Translations under genes and position numbers: made by a program
Assembly: GCF_963678635.1 (NCBI RefSeq)
Contig: NC_087065.1
Location: forward strand, 63,642,973-63,706,972
Reading direction: 5' to 3'
Source of the DNA: Symsagittifera roscoffensis
Lineage: Eukaryota; Xenacoelomorpha; Acoela; Convolutidae
DNA: 64,000 nucleotides
Notes under the pieces: model-generated
What the model was told of the DNA's origin: nothing
What the model saw: only the letters and a program-made list of their open reading frames with translations
Databases searched by the model: none
In this document: piece by piece, positions 1 to 11,600 of the stretch
Layout: every line of letters starts with the position of its first letter
Numbering within the stretch: position 1 is the stretch's first letter

Positions 1-92
1 CATGGGTCGCCCAGAGTCGCAACATAGCTAATTTGGGTCGTGCAAAGTCGCAACATGGGTCGCGCAAAGTCGCAACATGGGTCGCGCAAAGC
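1..92. repeat. 22-bp GTCG minisatellite, left-edge tract
   Basis: About four copies of a 22-bp unit of the form GGGTCGCGCAAAGTCGCAAC-AT. Each unit holds two GTCG cores 10 and 12 bp apart. The tract is cut by the window edge, so its full length is unknown. The same unit recurs at 1195-1400. The DNA from 93 to about 380 holds nothing I can name. Confidence 0.85.
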
Positions 93-383
93 TTAAGTAA
101 TGAAATTGTTGTAAGATTTTTTGCTTTCATAAGAGTTATACCTATGCACGTTACAAAATCATCCGGTACATATGGATTTTTAATGTGCAGTTAGCTTGAT
201 CAACATATTAACTGATCAAATACAGGACCGCCACGAGAAGGCCTACACATGGTCCCAAATAAAATATTAGCAATCTATTTAGGGCAACAAAAAAATCGTT
301 ACCACAAAAACTGAAAATTAGAAGTCATTCAAATCAATTACAAATCAGAAAAATTAAATGAATATTAACAAAAAAAGACAAAA

Positions 384-760
384 ACTAAATGAAACAAACA
401 TACATACATACATAAAAACATAAAAACATACATACATAAAATCATACAAACATAGATACATGCATACATCTGCACATATATCCATACATAAAAATTTACA
501 TACATACCAACATACATACTTGCACACATACATAGTTTCATATACACTTACATACATATATACATACGTACATACATACATACATACATACATACATACA
601 TACATACATACATACATACATACATACATACATACATACATACAAACACACATAAATACATATATAGATACTTACATAAAAACATAGTTAAATACAAACA
701 TCCTTTTATACATACAAACATTATAAAAATATGCTCATTCTTCACTTACATATGTATTTG
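384..760. repeat. (CATA)n microsatellite
   Basis: Tetranucleotide repeat, nearly perfect from about 566 to 645 and degenerate on both sides. Open frames read through it on both strands consist only of repeated Tyr/Met/Cys/Val or His/Thr/Tyr and are not genes. Confidence 0.95.
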
Positions 761-894
761 ATTCAATTAGATACTTACACAAAAACATAATTATATACAA
801 GCATTTTTTAAAACAGACATACACTTTAAAAATAGGTTCTTTTTTTCAATTATACGTTTTTATATCGAAACTCTTCTCAGTCGAGAAAATCTTG

Positions 895-1400
895 CATCAA
901 ACGCAGTTGAATTATTTTTTTTCGGTTGAAAACATTCTTTGTCGGTCGAACTCGGTCGAAACGTTTTCTCTCGGTCGAACAAAGTCGAAAGGTTTTTTCT
1001 AGGTTGAAATTCTTCTCGGTCGAAAAAAATCATCGGTCGAACTCGGTCGAAACATTTTTCCTTTGTCGAATATGGTCGACACATAGACAGCCTGGATCGA
1101 GTCGGTCGAAACAAATCGCGCCTGGGCCGTGACGGTCGAAACTTACCATTTTTTGGTCGAGTCGGTCGAGTCAGAAATCGCAAAACTCGACCAGGGAAGT
1201 CGCAACATATTTGTTTTGGGTCGCGCAAAGTCGCACGAACGTTTCGGTCGCACAAAATCGCAACATACCCAGTTTGAGTCGCAATGGTCGCAACATACCT
1301 TTTTTGGGTCGCAGAAAGTCGCAACATATCTGTTTTGGGTTGCGCAAAGTCGCGCAAATATTTCGGTCGCACAAAGTCGCAACATACCCATTTGAGTAGC
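895..1400. repeat. GTCGAA / GTCGCA satellite tract
   Basis: From 895 to 1195 the core is GGTCGAAA spaced irregularly by 10-25 bp. From 1195 to 1400 it turns into the 22-bp GGGTCGCGCAAAGTCGCAAC-AT unit also present at position 1. A 180-codon open frame on the minus strand is a by-product, because the repeat lacks stop codons in that frame. A separate 13-bp unit (TAAGTCCCCGACC) is repeated three times at 1406-1445. Confidence 0.85.
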
Positions 1401-1938
1401 AATTTAAGTCCCCGATCTAAGTCCCCGACCTAAGTCCCCGACCTCGACCCGGGATGCCGAAGAACGAAACTTTGCTCCGCTGCTCTTTATTTGGAACAAT
1501 TTGGATTGTGCCTATAAAAAAAAACTTGAATGAGTAATGATTATTAGCCTTCAAATATCATTTGACTAATCTAGCAATTCTTAAATATGCAGCCTAATAT
1601 TATGAGGTCAAACTTTGCACTGAATAGGCGCTCCCTTTGGTGTGTGTACGCCATTTGAAGAATCCAGAGACAATTTTGAACGTGTTGCCAATTGTCAATG
1701 GATTCAGATTACAAAATTCAATAGATTTCGCGAACATTCAGTAAGGTAATTTTTAGCGGCACATTAGTTAAAACGTTGATTACGCAAAAACAAAAAGTAC
1801 CAACTTGAATCACGATTCTGAAAAGATAAGCAAAATTCACAAATGTAAGCAAATTCCGCAAACGTAAGTGAAATCTGCTATAGTGTTTAATAAAAAGAAC
1901 TAAAAATTAATCTTGCCAGAACATTTGATTTTTACTAT

Positions 1939-2127
1939 CAGGCGCGGAACTAGGAATTTATCGAGAGGGGGGGCTGATTTTCTTTAGAAAAATTTTAAGG
2001 TCAGCCTGCCAAAAATGGGTATCTCAAAATAGTACAAAGGGGGGATCCTTTGGGTCGGCAGGGAGACGAACCCCTGAAAAGAGAGGGGTCAGATCCCCCC
2101 CCCCCGCCCCCCTTAAATCCGCTACTG
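1939..2127. mobile_element. Short G-tract inverted-repeat element, copy 1
   Basis: Starts CAGGCGCGGAACTAGG and ends with the complement of CAGTAGCGGATTTAAGG, so the ends form an imperfect inverted repeat with a CAG..GCGGA core. Just inside each end is a run of G (left) or C (right). The middle carries a segment reading TCTCAAAATAGTACAAAGGG, which is found again at 22353, 26070 and, inverted, at 26590. It is 189 bp with no coding capacity: a MITE-like element of a family I cannot name. Between 1440 and 1938 I see nothing supportable. Confidence 0.7.
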
Positions 2128-2454
2128 ATATCTATAGCTAAAACAAATATCATGCAAATGCAGATTAAAAGCAAGTATTTCATCATTGTAAGGGAAATCC
2201 AACAACAAAATTTAGAACATTGGTTACATGAAAACGGTGGATTTACCTTTCCAATATTTGGAAAACCTTTCCCAACCATCCTTTTATCCTTTCCATTCTA
2301 ATTATTTGTATCCACCTTAACAGTATTCATGATCAAACTACCTGTATTTAAAACTGTAAGAATTATCCCGTAACGAAACTGAATACTTCGCCCTGTTTCC
2401 TGTATTGAGTATCCTGTATCCTGTATTCTCTATACTGAATCCTACAAACTTTAT

Positions 2455-2860
2455 CCCGTATACAACACGGGCTGAGGTGTTCGACTCATGATTCGACCGA
2501 CACGGTCAAACGGAGTCCGATTTTCGTGGCAAATTAAGACAGTCGAACGAACACTATATTCAAACAAAGTCGAAACATGGGTCGAACAGGGTCGAATCAT
2601 GAGTCGAACAGGGTCGATAGAGTCGAACAGGGTCGAATCATGAGTCAAACACGGTCGAATCGTGCGTCGAGGAGGGTCGGATCATGAGTCGAACAGGGTC
2701 GAATCATGAGTCGAACAGTGTCGAATCATGGGTCGAACAGGGTCGAATCATGGGTCGAACAGGGTCGAATCATGGGTCGAATAGGGTCGAATCATGGGTC
2801 AAACATGGGTCGAACAGGGTCGAATCATGAGTTTTCTATTATATTTTTCGGCTACCCAGG
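2455..2860. repeat. 22-bp GGGTCGAATCATGAGTCGAACA satellite
   Basis: About a dozen near-identical 22-bp units from 2575 to 2830, with degenerate units on the left. The unit shares the paired GTCG cores of the satellites at 1 and 1195 but has AATCATGA between the cores. It looks like a diverged higher-order form of the same 11-bp monomer. Confidence 0.9.
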
Positions 2861-2984
2861 CAAAGGTTTTTGACAGATGGTTTTGACAGAAACAGTCAAA
2901 TGATGTCCGTGTTTCGTTGAAGTTCAGGATGCTTCGGCTAATTCACGGTAAAACCGGAAAACTTCCGATAGTGTCGAACAAAGC

Positions 2985-3140
2985 GAACAATGTCCAGTAT
3001 AGTCGAACAAAGTCGAGCAAAGTCGAAAAAAGTCAAACAATGTCCGGTAAAGTCAAACAAAGTCGAAAATGGACATCGTTCGACTCAAAAAGTCTAAAAC
3101 GGACATCGTTCGACCATTTCGGTCGAACCATGAGTCGAGT
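2985..3140. repeat. 11-bp AGTCGAACAAA satellite tract
   Basis: Monomers of about 11 bp, AGTCGAACAAA and close variants, repeat between 2985 and 3070. Further degenerate GTCGAA units run to 3140. This is the simplest form of the GTCG satellite family seen in the first 3.1 kb. Confidence 0.75.
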
Positions 3141-3179
3141 ACCTCAGACCGGGAATATCCTTTATTCTGCATCATGTTT

Positions 3180-3325
3180 ATTGTACAATGTGTCCTGTAC
3201 ATTGTATCTGGTATCCTGTATACAGTATCCTGGATACTGTATCTTATATCCTGTATTCTGTATGCAGTATCTTGTACATTTTTTCCTGTATACTGTATCC
3301 TGCAAACAGTATCCTGCATCCTATA
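3180..3325. repeat. 14-bp TATCCTGTATACAG minisatellite
   Basis: Degenerate tandem units of about 14 bp, nearly all starting TATCCTG or TATCTTG. A shorter tract of the same kind is at 2395-2450. Both tracts abut GTCG satellite blocks, so the two satellites alternate. Open frames through it are low-complexity artefacts. Confidence 0.85.
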
Positions 3326-3782
3326 AGTACTGCAAAAAGTTATAGCTTTTATAAGGTAGTAAAGTCAGGCTATCATTTTGAAGTATTTTTTCTGTTTCGA
3401 CAACTGAAAGTGGTAGAAACGTTGCCTTCCGGTGTGTTTTAGTTTTCTGCTTGTTTTTTTTTGTTTCCACGGAATATCAGGATCCACAAATTATCGTCCA
3501 CGAAATATCAGGATCCACAAATTATCAAGTTTTTCCCGTGTTTTTTAAGAGCGTACTTGTGTGATATGCTTTATCAGTTGATTTAGACATCTTAAGCATT
3601 AGTAAAACAAGTGACTTTAGTTTTTTTAATATTTAAAAATCTTTTTTTTCTCCTCTCTGTTTTGAAGTTACCTACAAATTATTTTACTAAATGGACTACA
3701 AATTTTAGTTATCAACAACGAAATTTGAGTTGATCAGAAAAGTTATTTTGAAAAAGTACAGTGTTTTCATTTATTTAATATT

Positions 3783-4473
3783 TGTTCCGACCATTTGAAA
3801 AAGGGAGAAACTTTGTATTTGGGTGTTTTAGTTTTTTTTTTCATTTTTTTGTTTTCCACGCAATATCAGGTTCCGCAAAATATAATCAGAGTTAGTAGGC
3901 GGATATATCATATAAAAGTCTTTTCAGTCGTGATTTGAACAAACTTATATTAAAATTCGAAAAAAAGTACGAGTTTTGAGAAAAACTGGCTTACAACTTT
4001 TGGTATTAAGTTTAATTTCGAGCAAATGAAGCCAGCGAGCTGATATTTTATAGACAGATAGGCCATGAAATGTTAGTTTGGTCAGGTAAAAATAGTTTAA
4101 AATTTTTTTAAGCGCAATCTTGGAAATAAAAACATCAACAAATTAAAAATATTTATCTGCGAAAAAAACTGAGCTGACTAACAAATTTTTGATTTTTTTA
4201 AGGATTTTTTTTTGTTTTCTCGTCATGTTTTGACAAATTAAAGCCAAAATTGCCTTTCTATTTTTGAATGAGAATTTGGTCAGAAAATTCTGTGCTACTT
4301 GCACAGCCACCGGCAATCCCTTTATCGGAAATACCTGAAGTCAATTATTCTCAATTTACTATCTTTCTACCCGTTGATAAAGATCTTTCATTACAACACG
4401 CACAAACATCAACCAAAATTTGAAGAAAAATATAAACCGTTTATTGAAGTTTTTATTGACGGTGGTCGGAACA
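3783..4473. mobile_element. Non-autonomous MULE-like element, copy 1
   Basis: Bounded by TGTTCCGACC at 3783-3792 and its exact complement GGTCGGAACA at 4464-4473, so it has 10-bp terminal inverted repeats in 691 bp. Inside the left end is a GGGTGTTTTAGTTTT segment shared with the transposon at 9408. The right half holds ATTCTGTGCTACTTGCACAG (4286-4305), also found near the right end of that transposon. It has no transposase. The shared ends with the FLYWCH-transposase element make it a deletion derivative of that Mutator-like family. I did not find a convincing target-site duplication. A diverged terminal segment of the same family may lie at 3390-3540. Confidence 0.65.
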
Positions 4474-7400
4474 ATCTGTTGTATTTACACATCGCCAGGC
4501 TATCCTTTTTACTTCTAAAGAAATAGTGCGAGCAAGGCAAGCCTAAAACTTCAATTAAATTTTCTTTATAACCGCCGAGTTTTTCAATAGATAATAATTA
4601 GTAGTTAATAGTTAATAGATAAGGCTAAATATAACTAAACTGCTTTCGATAGAGCGGATAAATGCGTTCACTTCAAATTTTAAAATTAAAAACTCAAAAA
4701 ATACAAGAAGTTTTGATTTTTTTTTAATCTAACAACTATGTTTTTAATTTGAAACAAAACGCGCGGTTGGAAAGTTTTCAGCTACTGTTTTAGTAATAAG
4801 ATATTTTTCATTGGAGATCGGGTGAAATTATGGAATGCAGAATGATTTGGAGAGAAGTCTTTCACTTCATCTCAAGGTTGTTGCCGGTAAGAGTTTTCTA
4901 TTGGCGTGACATTGGAGCTTGAAAGTTTCACCATACAAAATGGCTACAAGATTTGGTACCTTTTTTGGTATCATTTAATAGGTATTGATCTCAAAATTTC
5001 AAACTAAATTTTATACGAAGTTTAGATCCAACATTGAAATTTTGACTCGTTTTCACAAAGTTTTGTTTGGATTCGCTAAAGTTTTTGTTAAGACAAAAAG
5101 GCTCGCTAAAGTTTTTGTTTGGACAAAAACGCTTTCTTGATGTTTTCCGAGAAGTTGAAAATCCTTTCGGTCTTTTGATCTTTTGGTCTTTTGGGAAACG
5201 GATCCTAAATTGTTTTAAGCTACCGGGTTCTAATTAAACCTTACTCTTGTGCATCTTCTCGAAAATATATATTTGGTCGTAAGTTTTAAAAAATGAACTT
5301 TTTTCACGAATATGCTCGAAATTTTTACAGAGCATGATGTCAAAATTTGATAATATCACAATCAGAGGTTACATAAATTTTCTCTGTTTTTCTCAAGTGT
5401 ACATCCGGATTTGGGGTAGATGACTGTTTTATGATGCTTAACGTCGCAGCTAATCTCCGAGTACAGCCGCAACAACCACGCCCTGCTATCATTTCTACAT
5501 TGGGGGTGGTTTATTCTGGGGGGCTACTTTCACTTGTACACACTCTAGCACAGGTATTTGGGAAGGGCGGCGGCGCACTTAGGCAGCAATTTAGCTGGTT
5601 CAAAGGCAAAATTTCGCCTAGCTCCCGTTCCAACTAATTATACCTAATTTAGACCAACTTATTAAGTGGGAATGAAACAATACAAATTAAAGATCCACAC
5701 GTAACATCAAAGGGTATCCATTTCACATCAAAGGAAAGCCGGCTAACCCAGCCCATTTGGGTTAAGAGCCAGAGAAGAGTCAGAAATTGTCCATATACCC
5801 CACCCCGGCACACCTTCCAAAGAGGCTCTCAAATACAAGCAGGCCTATCACTACTACGATGGGTTGCTACTCTGTAGCTATTCTAATTCTGGTTTTTATA
5901 CAATTATTCCGCCCTTCAAAACTATTTTCATATCAATAATAACAATTATTGCTAGCATAACTACATCTTTCACTGCTCACATAGCATAATACTTTAAAGC
6001 CTATTGCTTTGATTTGGAAAAAATCCCTTTGCAATATTGATAAAATACATAAGAAAAATAGTTCTTTATCGGCAATGATGTTATTCAAAAAATAGTATTG
6101 CCGAAAATGAATCTCTTGAGCGGGACTTTTTTGGGAGGAATTACTTTGAAGCTGGCAATGGGAAAACTTTTCCCAGATTTATCATAATTGGCGGTGAGGC
6201 TCGCTAGCCGCTCTGAATGCGGGTGTAATCAAGTGTTTTTAGGGGCCGAATAAACGCAATTAGCCGTAAAATGTCTTCATACTTGATCGAACCCGCCCAA
6301 TTTGGGACAATTTAACACTCTTCGTATCTTGGCAAGAGACTCGCAGAGACCTTTCGCTTCAGTTCACGCCTCTCACGTGAAATGTGTCAAGAATCTTCCT
6401 GTTCAACCGCATCTTTTTTGGATATCTTGTTTAGGATTTTGATTTAGGTAACATTTGAGCTCCGCTATAATTAATTTCTTAATTTTTCGAATTGGGCAAT
6501 AAACAATGAAGGATATGGACGAAAGAGCTGTTGGGTTGTATGATGCTAGCTTTTTACTGAAAAATTTTCAAAAAAGTCTTTTTGCAGGTTCGATAAACGT
6601 TGTTTCCCGATGTAGAAAAAAGGCAAAGTGTCAATTTCGTCTTTTTAAAATGACGAGAAAATTTTCAGAGAAGTTGTCATAATTAGTACTTGTTTCCGCG
6701 AAAAACTCTGATCTGCGCCTAGATATCAGAGGACACATAAGTCACATGTCAATGAAACATTGGTAATTTCTGGGTGTGGTTGGATTCCAAAAGACATTTC
6801 AAACGTCGCCAAAATTAATTATTAAATCAACAGTAAAACTTGAGGAAAATTTTAAAACTCACAGCTCCAAAAAATCGCAAACTTCACATTTTTGCAGCTG
6901 TATTCATGCAGCTACGCATTTGTCAAATCAGAAAAACGCCGGTCTTTGGGCCAAAATAATCATAGGACGTTAGAGGAATCATTTGCTCTGACAAGGTTCA
7001 AATTACAAGCAACAAATTTCAGCCTGGGCGCCATAAAAATTTGAACAAATTATGTTTTCACTTGAAAATCTTGTCGTTTCCGCTCTGAGCTCGGCTGTAA
7101 TGAGATCAGTTTAGTCAAAATTTGGAGGCAGGCGGGAGCGGTTAAGTGGGAGCCTGCGAATGTTTGGGGCGGGGCGTGAACGCAGTTTACTTCAGCCGTC
7201 GGCAACTGCTACAGACTCCTGCTGCAAAGAAGAAAGGCGTCGGAGAAAGGGTAACGGGAAAGTAGCCCAAGTGGAAAAATTCTAGGTATAAACTTTGGTT
7301 ATGAGCCAGATATAATAACAACCTCTGTAAACAATCGGTTTATAATAATTTATTAGAAGCAAAACAGCCCAAAGGCTAAATGCGAACATTAGTTTGTCTT

Positions 7401-8174
7401 TCTCAAACTTTTGCTTGCGGCTCTGCAAAAAAGCAGGCAGAAATGAGCAGAAGGAGCGTCTTTGTGAAATTGGGAAGAGTTTAGTTTGTGCTTCCTGTTA
7501 GCATAATAAACAACCTCAGCCTGATCCAATCGTAAATCACTGCGACCAAATCCGCCCGCTTTTGGAAACTGAAACCAAAACTATTTGCACTGGAACCCAG
7601 GGCTCTTTTTAGTGTAAATAGCTAACTAACCAACTAATAACCAACTTAATTATGTAGTTAAGGCAATGCTATCAAACGTAAACAAGGTCTTTTTCCCACG
7701 ATGAGCACCAAGTGCAAAAATGGCGACACATGGCGCAACATGGAATTTAACCGAGGCTGTTTGGGGGGGGGGGGGGGGGGTATTGTCTGGGTGAAACTTA
7801 AATCTGAGATCTAGCCCTATAAAACCGTATATTCTTATGATGCAAATCTCTCAATAAGTACCACAAAGATCCATAACTTTTTTCAATTTTCCGTATCAAG
7901 CTTTTGTTTTCTGATTCTCGTTTTAGTTGAAGTAGAAGTCTTTTTGTACTGTGTCAGTTTATGTGTGTCAGCTGAATGTTTTGAGTCAAAACCTAAACCC
8001 GGGTGGATTTTTGAGTAGTTCACAGTCAAACAACCGATCAGAAAGAAAAAAACACTAAGAACAAGCAGATTATTTGCTGGTATTATTTGTGGTAAGTCAC
8101 TTTTCACGACCACGCAAATAGTCTTTGTTTGGAAAGATGAGAAAGAAAAACAAATTCAAATGGGCTCCTGATTT
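4474..8174. other. Gene-free stretch upstream of the EF-hand gene
   Basis: No open frame here looks like a gene. A 68-codon frame at 5431-5637 has no recognisable domain. A run of 18 G lies at 7763-7780. The DNA immediately upstream of 8262 would hold the promoter and 5' untranslated region, but I can mark no site with confidence. A pyrimidine-rich stretch ending CTTCAG at about 8228 could be an acceptor joining an upstream untranslated exon. Confidence 0.5.
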
Positions 8175-8261
8175 TTGCAAACAGCAGATCATTATCTGAG
8201 CTTTGAGCTTACTTTCCTCTTACTTCAGCGACAACCATTTCTTCTTTTTCTTCTTCTGAAA

Positions 8262-8678
8262 ATGAATTTTTCTAGTTTATTTAATCTGACTTTAGTGCTT
8301 GTAAGCATTGTTCTTGCAAGCTCACTTCTTGCAAGAGTTAAACACGAGCAACCAGCCCCTCTTCACGAAATGTCTTCGGAAGAAAAATTGACAACGTTTC
8401 GCAAAATTTTCGACCGAATGGATTCGGACAACAACCACTTAGTCGACACAGGTGAACTAAAAAGCTGGATAGATTTAATTCACAATCGCACAGCGGAAAC
8501 CGCAATTAAGTTCAGGTTCAGTTTTCTGGATGAAAACAAGGATGAGCAGATTTCTTGGAAAGAGTTTAGGTCATTAACCTTTTCGATGAACAGTGATGAC
8601 CTTGAACCAAAAAACTACACGCAGGAACAGTTCAGAGATCTGGAGAAGGCATTTCGCGCGGACAGACTGAGATTTCAG
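8262..8678 (+). CDS. CREC gene exon 1: signal peptide and EF-hands 1-2
   Basis: Encodes residues 1-139. EF1 loop reads D-S-D-N-N-H-L-V-D-T-G-E and EF2 D-E-N-K-D-E-Q-I-S-W-K-E, both with acidic residues at positions 1 and 12. N-glycosylation sequons lie at residues 75 (NRT) and 118 (NYT). The donor is CAG/GTTGAA, weaker than the usual GTAAGT. It is supported because joining ..RLRFQ to exon 2 VADLDQD rebuilds the family's conserved RRF-(K)-(M/V)-AD-x-D segment. Reading on into the intron reaches a stop 9 codons later. Confidence 0.88.
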
Positions 8679-11600
8679 GTTGAAAATAAAGTAGTTCTGA
8701 AGTAGTGCACTTTTTGCCTTTTAAATCATTAGAAAAAAATGGCAAGGTGACGGTTTTTGGAGCGGATTCCAAAATCATTCAAAAATTTACTGAGCTTCTT
8801 CTTTAAAAGCGACGATCACCACTATACCTTGACTTAAGTTTGCAGTTTTTGGTTCTTTAACGATCAGTTGTTGTCGTCCAATTGATTATTGTGGTTAATT
8901 ACCAAGATGGTATGAAATAAGATTTTAGCTCTAATGCATTGAAATTGAGTTTTCAAGACTTTATTTATTTAGAACGGTCAGCTTCAATTAATGTTATTGG
9001 CTTAAGCAATAACTTTCATAAAAACTAACAAATTTTCTTAACCAAAATGCTCTTATATGAAACTTGAGGCTGAGGGTTTCTTTGACTAATTTCTTCAAAA
9101 ACTGGTAATTTTGTTTTATATAGACTGCAAGTAAAATCAGAAAAAAAAAATTTCTTTGAGTTAGTATTGTTTACCTTGCGTGGTGTAATGAAAAAAACTG
9201 TACAAACGCGTATAACGTTACTCAAATAAACATAATTGACAATTGCTATCTTCAGAAAATTAAAACGAAACAAATTTTTGATTTTTTTTTCTAATTTAGC
9301 ATGAAATTGTTCTGAAAAAAAAACAGTTTTTGTCAAAGTAGCGCTAAATATAGCTTCCAAAACTAGTTCGTTTTGTAAAATCACGGTTTTCAGCCGGAAT
9401 GACTAATTGTTCCGATAAATGAAAATGTGGAGGAATATTGTATTCTGGTGTGTTTTAGTTTTGTTTTGCTTTCCAAAATTGGTACCGTCGCAAAGCCAAA
9501 GAGAATTGTGAACTTGGAGGACATGAACATTATCTCGATCACCGAAAATCAAAATTCGCTCTGGATCCATAACACCACTGTCGAATAAACAGAAATCAGA
9601 ATATTCCGTCGGAATTATGAAATGCCTGTCTTTAATGATTGGCAAGGACGGGACCAAGTTCTGTTTCTGGCGGTTAAGAGTTCTGTTTATTGCTGCACGA
9701 CTGGGCAAGGATAATTGAACAGCTTTCTCATCAGTTACTTCCTGGAGACAAGTGGCAATTATACTACTATTAACAGGTACAATTTGCTGCCTGGCCTCTT
9801 TTTTCATTTGATGCATGATCTGGTTTGCCTCAATTTTCCCAGGTCTAACATCGTGGCTGTGCTCATTTCTTGTTGAGACGAGTTCATCTCCTGCTGTGAC
9901 GGCGAGCATGCGGCATTTGTGTGAACTGTATCTTGCGCATCTCCAGTGCTCAGTAGTTTTTGTCGTCTGCGTTTTTGTGAAATCGTGTCCGTCAATAATT
10001 AGCGTTCGTTTGTTTCGTTGAGATATTCCCCACGTAAGTTGACTCATAGTATTTATGTTGAAGTATTTATGTGGATGTTTAAGAACGAAATGAAATGGTA
10101 AACAATGAAGCAAAATGAAAGAATAGCCGTGTTTCATTTTGTTTCAAAGGCGCTAATTGTGGATTATTGTCAAAGTTTGGCGTGTAATTACCAAAAATTA
10201 TGCTTTTTTAGGGTCAGCTTCGAATATTTTCAATTAGAGTCTTTTGTTATCTCGAAACGAGTCCAGTGTACATTAGCACTTGCTGGTCCACAATTTGAAC
10301 ATCAATGAATCAAGTAAAAGTGTTAAGTATGGGATAAAACGGCATAGGACAAAATGTCATGTGGGGCAAGTTGGCATAGGACAAGTTGCCATGTAGGGCA
10401 AGTTAGTATAGGACAAGATGGCATAGGGCCAATTGACTTGGGGCAAATAGTCCTGACACCAAATAATCATTGGACAGGGTTGAGTGATATATCATGTTAA
10501 AACCTTTTTAGTCGTGATTGGAGCTGCATAATTTTATTCAGTCTTGAATTGAACGACACAATGAATATTTGAACGACTTAAAACGACATATAGCGCTTTT
10601 CCAGCAAAAAAGAATTATTGAACTTCTAACATTATTAAGTTTTTCTTTTTGATGGCAACTGTAATCGTGTATGCTTAATTCACTAAATATCAACGCATTT
10701 GCATAGTTTTATCCTCACTCGATGTTCAAAAAAGACACTAATTTCAAAAAAAAATCATTAAATTTTTTTTTCTGAGATGAGTTTGGACATTCTGTGCTAC
10801 TTGCACAGCAATCTCTTATCCTAGTTTTCATAACGCTTTAATTGATCCAAAAAATACCAAAATTCAAAAGTTTTGAATTGGTTTTTCTCAACACTGGGAT
10901 AGTTTTTGAATTTGTTCGAAGACGTTGAAATCACGACTAAAAGGCAGTGATATGATATGTCACTCGACCCGTTCCGATGATTATTTGTGGTACCTGCTTT
11001 TGCGAGGAAAACAAAAAAGTAAACTATCTAAAACACACCCAATTTTAATGTTCCAGTAGGAACAAAAGCGAACAGCAAGCCTATCACAAATTAGTTGCAA
11101 AAAAACAAGGAAATATACAACTTTTTAGTTTTAAAGAAAAAAATTGCAAGTAAGGTTTCTTTGTTTTAGTTAAGTGGCTTAGTTTAATGAAACGTTGATG
11201 GTATGTTTCTCTGATGTTTTAGAGTGGTCATTTCAATTATATTTGGAACATAATTCAGTCGGGAGCCACTCAAATGTAATTTGATAAGATGAAATAGAAG
11301 AATTTTAAAAGATTAACAGAAAACACGTGGAGATAAATTGACCTGAAATCGAGGTAAAATCATGTCTAGTAAAAAATATATTAATTGAAATCGTTGTTAT
11401 TTTTATAGAAATTAAATTTATATATCTGTTGTGAACTGCATCTGTAGCTTTAGTACGACAAATTTCGACTAAAATGTTTCAATATGATATATCACTCGAC
11501 TCGTTCCGATGATTATTTGTGATACCTGATTTTGCGTTGTAATAAGTTTCAAATAACTGAAACACTAGAACAAAGATCGTCTCCACTTTAAGTGGTCGGA

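Noticed and set aside
354-745. Cys/Tyr/Met/Val-rich frames on both strands
   Set aside because: They are readings of the CATA microsatellite.
860-1402. 180-codon minus-strand open frame
   Set aside because: It lies wholly in the GTCG satellite. The repeat unit lacks stops in this frame and the protein is a degenerate repeat.
3053-3345. Overlapping frames rich in Tyr, Cys and Ile
   Set aside because: They are readings of the 14-bp minisatellite on both strands.
5431-5637. 68-codon frame with Gly- and Gln-rich stretches
   Set aside because: No domain, splice sites or second copy; its length is expected by chance in locally GC-richer DNA.
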